From the NCBI GenBank assembly GCA_900757235.1, contig CAAENB010000013.1:1-5393 (forward strand): a stretch of DNA of 5,393 nucleotides, read 5' to 3'. This DNA comes from an uncultured Collinsella sp. Lineage in GTDB: Bacteria > Actinomycetota > Coriobacteriia > Coriobacteriales > Coriobacteriaceae. The translations under genes were made by a program, and so were the position numbers. Below, one piece after another: positions 1-4,564 of the stretch (position 1 is its first letter; each line of letters begins with the position of its first letter). The notes under the pieces are model-generated. The model was given only the letters and a program-made list of their open reading frames with translations, was not told the origin of the DNA and ran no database searches.

Positions 1-179
1 CTTCGGCGTTCATGCTGCCCCCATCATCGCGGTCTACGGGGTCAACGATATGGCACCGTGGGGACACATGTATGTCAATCCTGGTCTAACAGAGCCTTAT
101 CTTTTGCATCGACCGTGGCTGTAGCCTCCAAAAGGTCAATGAAGAGCTGTATCGCTTTGGCGAGGAAACGGTGAGTTAG
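1..179 (+). pseudogene. Broken 3' end of an unidentified upstream gene
   Basis: Starting at base 2, one frame stays open to a TAG at 122-124 with codon use like the genes downstream. It reads FGVHAAPIIAVYGVNDMAPW and continues for 20 more residues. In its last dozen codons the coding character weakens, while the +1-shifted frame, open from base 90, becomes gene-like (KVNEELYRFGEETVS) and ends at TAG 177-179. The simplest reading is one gene tail with a frameshift near bases 77-92. The strand-plus-turn pattern IIAVYGVND recalls the acid-residue turn of alpha/beta hydrolases, but this is too short to name a family. Alternatives are a sequencing error or an intact 40-residue tail in the first frame. 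The 5' part lies outside the window. Confidence 0.3.
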
Positions 180-264
180 CGGCTGATATCTGAGCCGGCG
201 GAGCTGCCGAACAACGATGCAAACGAACGGGGCGCGGATGCCATGGGGTGTCTGCGCCCTGCGC

Positions 265-270
265 TATGAT
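265..270 (+). promoter_or_regulatory. Possible -10 box of the kinase gene
   Basis: TATGAT differs from the consensus TATAAT at one position and ends seven bases before the preferred kinase start at 278. If it is a real -10 element, transcription would begin at or next to that ATG and give a leaderless or near-leaderless mRNA. No good -35 hexamer is visible 16-18 bases upstream, so support is weak. The rest of the stretch between 180 and 264 shows nothing else recognisable. Confidence 0.22.
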
Positions 271-277
271 GGAGGCT

Positions 278-1657
278 ATGGATAATCAGACCCCAACATA
301 TTACGATGATGAGCTGACCGCAGCGCTTGCCGAGCACCTGGCGTCGCTCGATCGTGACGACAGCTATCGCGTGGAGCGTGTACTTAAGCGCTCGTCCGTT
401 GAAACAACCGAGCTTGTGTACTTTGAAGGAACCGGCGGTGGTTCGCTCGGCCCCTTTGTCCGTAAACGCATCGATGCTTCGGCTCAAATCGGCGGGGCAT
501 ACGAGCGTCTGTTTGCCGCTCAGCGGGCAGGCAGGCGTTTTGAGCACCTGCCCAGAATCGTCGATTGTCGTCGTGTGGGCGACGAGCTCAACGTGGTTAT
601 GGAATACATCGAAGGGGAGACGCTCGGGGCGCTGGTGTACCGTCTGGGAGCCACCCCCGATTATGCGCGTGAATTGTATCCTGCCCTATGCGATGCCGTG
701 GGCGAGCTCCACACCGGTTTTGCAATAGCGGGGGAGACGTCGACGCCGGTGATCCATCGCGACCTCAAGCCGTCGAATATCATCGTGACAGGTGCCAACT
801 ATACGCCTGATGACGGCCTGACGTTTTCATCGCTGGTGATTATCGACTTGGGGATCGCGCGCGTATGGCGCGATGGCGCCGATGCCGATACCGTCAAGTT
901 TGGGACACGGCCCTATGCGCCGCCCGAGCAGTATGGGTTTGGGCAGACGAGCGTGCGAAGCGACGTCTACGCACTTGGCGCCCTGTTGTTCTTCTGCTTG
1001 ACGGGAGTCGACCCTAAACCAGGGCTCGACATGAGCGAGCAATGCGAGGCGCGCGGCATTCCCACTCCACTTGCCGATGCCGTCTGCATGTCGATGGCGC
1101 TCGACCCGGCCAAGCGTTTTGCGAGCGCGGAAGCGTTGGGACGGGCGACGCGCGCGGCATACGATCTAAGTCGCCCCGTGCGGCCTCCTGCGCCTGTGCT
1201 TGTCCGTGCTCCGGCCTCGGAGACGGCGTTGACGTCCCAAGGGTTCCAGAACCCCGCAGGGCTTTCTAGGCCTGCCGCCTCCGCTGCATGCGGTCTGCTC
1301 TCTCGCGTTCCGGAGTCTCTGGGGCGTATTTGGAATACGCTCGTCTGCTTCTCACTGCTTGTGTTCTTTGCCGGAAGTCACTTTGCCGTCTTTCACCCCA
1401 CGGGAGCAAACCAAAGCTACCCGACGTGGCTTCTCATAATCGAGTATTTTTTCTTTGTCGATGGCCTTATGGTCCTTATGCATTTTGCGCTGCTCGATAA
1501 GCGCCGTCTTCGTCGGCGATTCGCACTGCTCGACAGCTATCGCGGCAAGAAGCTCGCGAAACTCTGGCTCAAGGCATTGGGTGTGCTGCTCCTATGCATG
1601 ATCGTCATAGTCGCGGTTGCCAATGCGACCGGCGTCGTCGATATCTCCGCTACCTAA
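278..1657 (+). CDS. Membrane-anchored Ser/Thr protein kinase (Hanks type)
   Basis: A 459-residue protein that would transfer phosphate from ATP to Ser/Thr of target proteins, with the kinase domain in the cytoplasm. Visible motifs are: VRK with likely ATP lysine K63, candidate alpha-C glutamate E76, hinge MEYIEG (108-113), catalytic loop HRDLKPSN (160-167, D162 and N167), DLG in place of DFG (190-192), activation-segment end GTRPYAPPEQ (209-218) and SDVYALG (228-234). The glycine-rich loop is degenerate: about residues 34-52 lack GxGxxG. A Pro/Ala linker (about 298-350) leads to three hydrophobic segments (about 352-372, 384-406, 432-450). No PASTA repeats are present, unlike PknB/StkP. ATG 278 has GGAGG only two bases away, which is closer than usual; GTG 248 and ATG 266 or 269 are alternatives without a better ribosome site. 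The gene converges on the cell-wall hydrolase. Its substrates are unknown. Confidence 0.9.
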   Translation: MDNQTPTYYDDELTAALAEHLASLDRDDSYRVERVLKRSSVETTELVYFEGTGGGSLGPFVRKRIDASAQIGGAYERLFAAQRAGRRFEHLPRIVDCRRVGDELNVVMEYIEGETLGALVYRLGATPDYARELYPALCDAVGELHTGFAIAGETSTPVIHRDLKPSNIIVTGANYTPDDGLTFSSLVIIDLGIARVWRDGADADTVKFGTRPYAPPEQYGFGQTSVRSDVYALGALLFFCLTGVDPKPGLDMSEQCEARGIPTPLADAVCMSMALDPAKRFASAEALGRATRAAYDLSRPVRPPAPVLVRAPASETALTSQGFQNPAGLSRPAASAACGLLSRVPESLGRIWNTLVCFSLLVFFAGSHFAVFHPTGANQSYPTWLLIIEYFFFVDGLMVLMHFALLDKRRLRRRFALLDSYRGKKLAKLWLKALGVLLLCMIVIVAVANATGVVDISAT

Positions 1658-1661
1658 AAGA

Positions 1662-1684
1662 AAAGGGCCCCATTGGGGCCCTTT
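1662..1684. terminator. Hairpin terminator between convergent genes
   Basis: AAAGGGCCCC (1662-1671) and GGGGCCCTTT (1675-1684) form a perfect 10-bp stem with an ATT loop. It starts five bases after the kinase stop codon and ends ten bases before the end of the opposite-strand hydrolase gene. Read on the minus strand the stem runs into TTTTCTTTT, a good U-tract, so it is a strong terminator for the hydrolase. On the plus strand only CTTT follows before mixed sequence, so kinase termination may be less efficient. Confidence 0.87.
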
Positions 1685-1694
1685 GCAGTTGCAC

Positions 1695-2828
1695 TTAGAT
1701 GCGGTTCATCTGAGCGGCGACTTTGTTGTACCAGTCCTGCCACGTGGGCGGGCAGTACTTTTTGGCCGCTGCCGGGGTAAGGGTGGAGCCGTAGTTGGCG
1801 CCCAGATAGGCGACGTGAGCGGAGATGCCCTCGCTCCAGCTGCCAAAGCTGCGCCAACCGCCGCCACGGGCACTCCAGCCCCAGGCGTTGTAAGAATTGG
1901 CGCAATAAGCACCCTTGGTGCTCTCGATGCAGGCGATGGCGGGGGACCAACGGGGGTCGACACCGGTATTCCAAGCGGCGACGGCAAAGTTGTAGCCCTG
2001 GCCTGCCATGGGGGAGCCGGCGAGATAATTGTCGATGCGGCTCGTCCACTCATTAATGAACGAATCGTAATCGGAGCTACCGGTATTGGCGTTGTTCACC
2101 GTGGTGTCGATGGTGGTGTTGGTGTTGGTGGCCTGGCTGCTGGAATTGCTGCCGCTTACGCCCTCGCCCGAGAGCTTCTCGGCGGCAGCGGCCTTATCGG
2201 CCTCAAGCTTGGCAAGTTCGGCGGCATTTTCCTGCTCGGCTTTTGCTTGTGCCTCGCTGCGGAGCTGCTGGGCCTGAGCTAACGCATCCTCGGCGTTTTT
2301 CTGCTCTGCCTCAAGCTGAGACTTGGCCTGCTGGAGCTCGGCCTTGTTCTGCTCGAGTTCGGTTTGCATGTTATTGAGCTGTTCGATCTCGTCGACGCTC
2401 GAGCTCGTGATCTGGTTGGTGTATTTGCAGGTCGTGATGAACTCACCCAGGCTCTGCGCGTTGACCAGGAAGCTCACGATGGGATTGGTGCCCTTCTGAT
2501 ACTTGTACAGATCGCGCATGGCGGAGCTTGCCTTGGCCTGCTGCTCGGGAAGCTTAGCCTCGATTTCCTCGATGCTTGCCTCATTGGAGTCAATCTGCTT
2601 TTGCAGGTCATCGAGTTTGGTGCGAGCGTCGTTGTAGGCGCTCGTGGCGGCTTCGATCTTCTGCTGGGCTGCGGAAAGCTGGTCCTGCGTTGCCTGCGAG
2701 GCGGCATACGCCGCAACGGGGGAGAGCATCGGTGTGGCCGTCAGCGCAACGGCGAGCGCGGCGCTCGTGATGATACGAGCCGGCTTCGACGCAATGAGCG
2801 CTGCGGTGCGATGATTCGAATGCTGCAT
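1695..2828 (-). CDS. Secreted coiled-coil peptidoglycan hydrolase, PcsB/CwlO-like N-terminus
   Basis: A 377-residue exported protein. A signal peptide spans about residues 1-42 (basic start, hydrophobic ITSAALAVALTATPML, cleavage near AYA/AS). Residues 44-215 are a long Gln/Glu/Ala-rich coiled coil, interrupted at 107-140 by LYKYQKGTNPIVSFLVNAQS and following residues, the hinge segment typical of PcsB/CwlO-type proteins. A Ser/Asn/Thr linker (220-252) leads to a Trp-rich C-terminal domain (253-377). The segment DPRWSPAIACIES (291-303) places E302 where lysozyme-like and lytic transglycosylase folds carry their acid, and NAWGWS (314-319) follows. Cleavage of glycan strands is inferred, not shown. 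In known PcsB and CwlO systems the coiled coil couples to FtsEX; no FtsEX is in this window. Three cysteines in the C-terminal domain (C300, C309, C359) could form a disulfide outside the cell. ATG 2828 is preferred over TTG 2843 because AGAGGG lies five bases before it. Confidence 0.85.
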   Translation of the reverse strand: MQHSNHRTAALIASKPARIITSAALAVALTATPMLSPVAAYAASQATQDQLSAAQQKIEAATSAYNDARTKLDDLQKQIDSNEASIEEIEAKLPEQQAKASSAMRDLYKYQKGTNPIVSFLVNAQSLGEFITTCKYTNQITSSSVDEIEQLNNMQTELEQNKAELQQAKSQLEAEQKNAEDALAQAQQLRSEAQAKAEQENAAELAKLEADKAAAAEKLSGEGVSGSNSSSQATNTNTTIDTTVNNANTGSSDYDSFINEWTSRIDNYLAGSPMAGQGYNFAVAAWNTGVDPRWSPAIACIESTKGAYCANSYNAWGWSARGGGWRSFGSWSEGISAHVAYLGANYGSTLTPAAAKKYCPPTWQDWYNKVAAQMNRI

Positions 2829-2833
2829 CCAGT

Positions 2834-2839
2834 CCCTCT
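2834..2839 (-). promoter_or_regulatory. Ribosome binding site that sets the hydrolase start
   Basis: On the minus strand AGAGGG is followed by five bases (ACTGG) and then ATG at 2828-2826. The in-frame TTG at 2843 lies upstream of this site and so cannot use it. Choosing the ATG also gives a better-shaped signal peptide. Confidence 0.7.
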
Positions 2840-2870
2840 GCAATCAATCGTAGGTTATGGTTCGAACGGT

Positions 2871-2901
2871 ATTCTACTACTGCTTTCGACCTCAACTTGA
2901 A
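2871..2901 (-). promoter_or_regulatory. Candidate hydrolase promoter
   Basis: TAGAAT on the minus strand (2876-2871) is a good -10 match placed about 40 bases before the start codon. The -35 is poor: either TTCAAG (2901-2896) with a 19-base spacer or CAAGTT (2899-2894) with 17. Both overlap the operator-like half-site at 2892-2900, so a protein bound there would directly affect this promoter. An 8-bp palindrome, GTTCGAAC (2860-2867), lies at the expected transcription start. Confidence 0.38.
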
Positions 2902-2913
2902 CCTTAAAGGTTC
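2899..2913. promoter_or_regulatory. Operator-like inverted repeat 1
   Basis: GAACCTT-A-AAGGTTC is a perfect 7-1-7 inverted repeat. On the minus strand it sits just downstream of a TTGACC (2922-2917), the arrangement seen at MerR-family promoters where the dyad lies inside an overlong spacer. No matching -10 was found at 18-20 bases, so the family assignment is inference only. Confidence 0.45.
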
Positions 2914-2920
2914 CAAAGGG

Positions 2921-2935
2921 TCAAGTTGAACTTGA
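2921..2935. promoter_or_regulatory. Operator-like inverted repeat 2 (SoxR-box-like)
   Basis: TCAAGTT-G-AACTTGA is a perfect 7-1-7 inverted repeat, followed by GG. It closely resembles the E. coli SoxR box CCTCAAGTTAACTTGAGG, except that one extra base sits at the dyad centre and the left flank reads GG instead of CC. A MerR-superfamily activator is the obvious candidate, but MerR proteins are sensitive to dyad spacing, so another repressor remains possible. Confidence 0.45.
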
Positions 2936-2963
2936 GGCTTTGGCTTTGACCTGCAGTTATGAT
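2932..2963 (+). promoter_or_regulatory. Weak candidate rightward promoter
   Basis: TTGAGG (2932-2937) and TATGAT (2958-2963) are separated by 20 bases, longer than the standard 17. The -35 overlaps the right arm of inverted repeat 2. A transcript from here would start near 2970 and carry the potential fold at 3004-3074 as leader or as a separate small RNA. The long spacer makes unaided use doubtful. Confidence 0.25.
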
Positions 2964-3003
2964 GAATTGTTGAGAAACCATAGAGTTCAACTTTAACGTT
3001 ACG

Positions 3004-3074
3004 GGGGCCTGTTTGCGGACGGGCTTTCGGTCGTGAAAGCTATCTCAACAGGGGGTTTGCAGCTACAAGGCCCC
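3004..3074 (+). other. Potential structured RNA element of about 71 nt
   Basis: GGGGCCT (3004-3010) and AGGCCCC (3068-3074) are perfect 7-bp complements enclosing 57 bases. Inside lies a perfect 6-bp hairpin, GCTTTC (3023-3028) with GAAAGC (3035-3040) around a GGTCGT loop. Size and closing stem recall a tRNA, but neither strand has a T-arm, an anticodon stem or a proper D-arm. No U-tract follows, so it is not a standard terminator. It could be a leader fold, a small RNA or chance pairing in GC-rich DNA. Confidence 0.28.
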
Positions 3075-3138
3075 ATCGCGGTGAGTGCGGCCTTTATGCT
3101 GGACGATCACGTCGATTGCCATAGATACGGTGGAGCTT

Positions 3139-3167
3139 TGGGCACCGGCGGCTCGGCACGCTAGAAT
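3139..3167 (+). promoter_or_regulatory. Likely ligase promoter
   Basis: TAGAAT (3162-3167) is a good -10, with TGGGCA (3139-3144) as a partial -35 at 17 bases spacing. Transcription would begin near 3174 and give a 5' leader of about 50 bases before the ATG at 3224. The downstream racemase could be co-transcribed from here. Confidence 0.45.
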
Positions 3168-3212
3168 AAATCAGTTGCGCAAAGACCGCCCGTTGTGTGG
3201 GCAGTTCATGTT

Positions 3213-3218
3213 AGGAAG
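3213..3218 (+). promoter_or_regulatory. Ligase ribosome binding site
   Basis: AGGAAG lies five bases before ATG 3224. There is no in-frame start upstream with a comparable site, which fixes the ligase start. Confidence 0.65.
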
Positions 3219-3223
3219 TTTCC

Positions 3224-4480
3224 ATGGCATTGCAATTTACAGAGCGCGAGTTCATTCCCGTGCTGCTCGGTGGCGACATCAACGCCTATTCGGTGGCGCG
3301 CGCCTTCTATGAGGAGTACCAGGTCAAGAGTCTGGTCTTTGGCAAGTATCAGACGGGTCCCGCGTACCGCAGCCAGATTATCGACTACACGCCCAACGTG
3401 GATATCGACACCATGCCCGTGATGCTCAAAACCGTCAACGGCATTGCCCAAGCGCATGCCGATAAGACGATTGTCCTTGTGGGCTGTGGCGATAACTATG
3501 TTGCCCTTGTGGCTCAGGCCAAGGATGCCCATGAGTTGGCGGATAACATCGTCGCGCCTTACGCTCCCTATAGCATGCTCGAGCAGTGCCAGAAGAAGGA
3601 GATCTTCTACGAGCTGTGCGAGAAGCATGGCGTGCCCTATCCGCATACCTTTACCTTCACCATGGCGATGCTGAATGCCCAGGGCGAGGCACCTGCCGAA
3701 GTGCTCGACCAGATCGATTTTCCTTACCCGATGATTCTGAAGCCTTCTGACGGCATCATGTGGTGGCAGCACGAGTTCGAGGGCCAGAAAAAGGCCTATG
3801 AGATTGCCGACCGCGCCGAGCTGGAACAGGTCATTCGCGACTCGTATGCCAGCGGCTACACCGACGACCTGATCTTGCAGGATCGCGTGCCCGGCAACGA
3901 CGAGTACATGCGCGTGCTCACCAGCTATTCCGACCGCAACGGCAAGGTCCGCATGATGTGCCTGGGTCACGTGCTGCTCGAGGAGCATCAGCCCCATGGC
4001 GTCGGTAATCACGCCTGCATCATCACCGAGCCCAATGACGAGCTTATGGGTGGCGTGCGCAAGTTGCTCGAGGACCTTCACTTTGTGGGCTATTCCAACT
4101 TTGACGTTAAGTACGACGAGCGCGACGGCTCGTTTAAGTTCTTCGATTTCAACACGCGCCAGGGTCGCAGCAACTACTACGTCACCAACAGTGGCTTTAA
4201 CGTTGCCAAGTATGTGGTGGACGAGTATGTGTTCAACCGCCCGTTTGAGCCGGAGTTTGTGACGGCGCAGGACGAGGCGCTGTGGATGGTCGTCCCCATG
4301 GGCGTCGTCGACAAATACGTCAAGGATCCCGAGCTGCGCGCTAAGGTGCATCGCCTGGACAAGGAAGGCAAGGGCGCCGACCCTTCGTTTATGAAGGGCG
4401 ACTTTGTCTTTAACCGCTGGCTGCGCATGTGGCACACCAAGCTGCGCCACTTTAAGCTGTTCAAGACGTATTACAAGTAG
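3224..4480 (+). CDS. ATP-grasp carboxylate-amine ligase, probable D-aspartate ligase
   Basis: A 418-residue cytoplasmic enzyme without signal or membrane segments. The proposed reaction activates the beta-carboxylate of D-aspartate with ATP and joins it to the side-chain amine of the diamino acid in peptidoglycan precursors, as E. faecium Aslfm does. The N-terminal fold starts with VLLGGDINAYSVARAFYEEY (13-32). The ATP-grasp part includes KKEIFYELCEKHGVPYP (124-140), nucleotide lysine K173 in PYPMILKPSDG (167-177), the hinge LILQDRVPGND (216-226), and the metal-binding end GYSNFDVKYD (289-298) and FKFFDFNTRQGRSNYYV (304-320, with D308, N310 and R312). A basic, aromatic tail (391-418) ends the protein. 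The substrate call leans on the racemase gene 84 bases downstream, a pairing also found in E. faecium. Other amino acid-adding ATP-grasp ligases remain possible. The adjacent divergent hydrolase fits a cell-wall role. Confidence 0.82.
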   Translation: MALQFTEREFIPVLLGGDINAYSVARAFYEEYQVKSLVFGKYQTGPAYRSQIIDYTPNVDIDTMPVMLKTVNGIAQAHADKTIVLVGCGDNYVALVAQAKDAHELADNIVAPYAPYSMLEQCQKKEIFYELCEKHGVPYPHTFTFTMAMLNAQGEAPAEVLDQIDFPYPMILKPSDGIMWWQHEFEGQKKAYEIADRAELEQVIRDSYASGYTDDLILQDRVPGNDEYMRVLTSYSDRNGKVRMMCLGHVLLEEHQPHGVGNHACIITEPNDELMGGVRKLLEDLHFVGYSNFDVKYDERDGSFKFFDFNTRQGRSNYYVTNSGFNVAKYVVDEYVFNRPFEPEFVTAQDEALWMVVPMGVVDKYVKDPELRAKVHRLDKEGKGADPSFMKGDFVFNRWLRMWHTKLRHFKLFKTYYK

Positions 4481-4489
4481 ATGAGTGCG

Positions 4490-4519
4490 GCGCCCGTCCG
4501 GTTTACATCGGGCGGGCGC
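4490..4519 (+). terminator. GC-rich hairpin between ligase and racemase
   Basis: GCGCCCGTCCG (4490-4500) pairs with CGGGCGGGCGC (4509-4519): 10 Watson-Crick pairs plus one T-G wobble, around the loop GTTTACAT. It begins nine bases after the ligase stop. No U-tract follows, so it is not a textbook intrinsic terminator. It may protect the ligase mRNA end, reduce read-through or set unequal expression of the two genes. It also overlaps the candidate racemase promoter. Confidence 0.5.
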
Positions 4520-4528
4520 GGGTATGAT
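4502..4528 (+). promoter_or_regulatory. Candidate racemase promoter
   Basis: TTTACA (4502-4507) and TATGAT (4523-4528) are both good hexamers but only 15 bases apart, shorter than the usual 16-18. The -35 lies in the loop of the GC-rich hairpin and the -10 just after it. Transcription would start near 4535, leaving a leader of about 30 bases. If active, it would let the racemase be made independently of the ligase. Confidence 0.4.
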
Positions 4529-4552
4529 ACGCGCAATTGCGCAAGCGTCACC

Positions 4553-4559
4553 AAGGAGG
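4553..4559 (+). promoter_or_regulatory. Strong ribosome binding site of the racemase
   Basis: AAGGAGG is a full anti-16S match five bases before ATG 4565. It decides the start against the in-frame ATG 4481, which directly follows the ligase stop and would add 28 residues ahead of the conserved KLGVIGGMG. Confidence 0.88.
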
Positions 4560-4564
4560 CGGCG

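Larger units (their letters stand above)
2892..3001. repeat. Recurring TCAACTTGA half-site
   Basis: TCAACTTGAACCTTA (2892-2906) recurs as TCAACTTTAACGTTA (2987-3001), with 13 of 15 bases identical in the same orientation. The core TCAACTTGA also appears inverted as TCAAGTTGA at 2921-2929, so 2892-2900 and 2921-2929 form a 9-bp inverted repeat 20 bases apart. Three copies within 110 bases between two divergent genes suggest binding sites for one regulator. No regulator gene is in the window. Confidence 0.5.
2829..3223. other. Divergent intergenic regulatory region
   Basis: This 395-base gap separates the hydrolase (leftward) from the ligase (rightward). No convincing gene is present. The only open frame of note (3085-3312, plus strand) has no coding character before it enters the ligase gene. 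The left half is AT-richer than the genes and holds two inverted repeats, a diverged direct repeat and candidate promoters in both directions. The middle holds a possible RNA fold (3004-3074). Bases 3075-3138 show nothing recognisable. The last 85 bases carry the likely ligase promoter and ribosome site. Confidence 0.8.

Noticed and set aside
1617..2282. Open frame of 221 codons on the plus strand
   Set aside because: It is antisense to the hydrolase, is Gly/Ala-rich and low in complexity, and crosses the terminator hairpin. The hydrolase has a signal peptide, coiled coil and conserved domain.
2829..2843. Hydrolase start at TTG 2843
   Set aside because: The only good ribosome site, AGAGGG at 2834-2839, lies within this extension and points to ATG 2828.
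3004..3074. tRNA gene suggested by a 7-bp acceptor-like stem and 71-nt length
   Set aside because: On neither strand can the last 17 bases before the 3' arm form a T-arm, and no anticodon or D-arm is possible. Kept only as a potential fold.
3085..3312. Small gene of 75 codons in the intergenic region
   Set aside because: No ribosome site and no coding character before it overlaps the ligase in another frame; it covers the likely ligase promoter.
4481..4564. Racemase start at ATG 4481
   Set aside because: The 28-residue extension overlaps the hairpin and promoter-like sequence and precedes a perfect AAGGAGG site for ATG 4565. The conserved family start KLGVIGGMG begins at the second codon or so of the shorter form.
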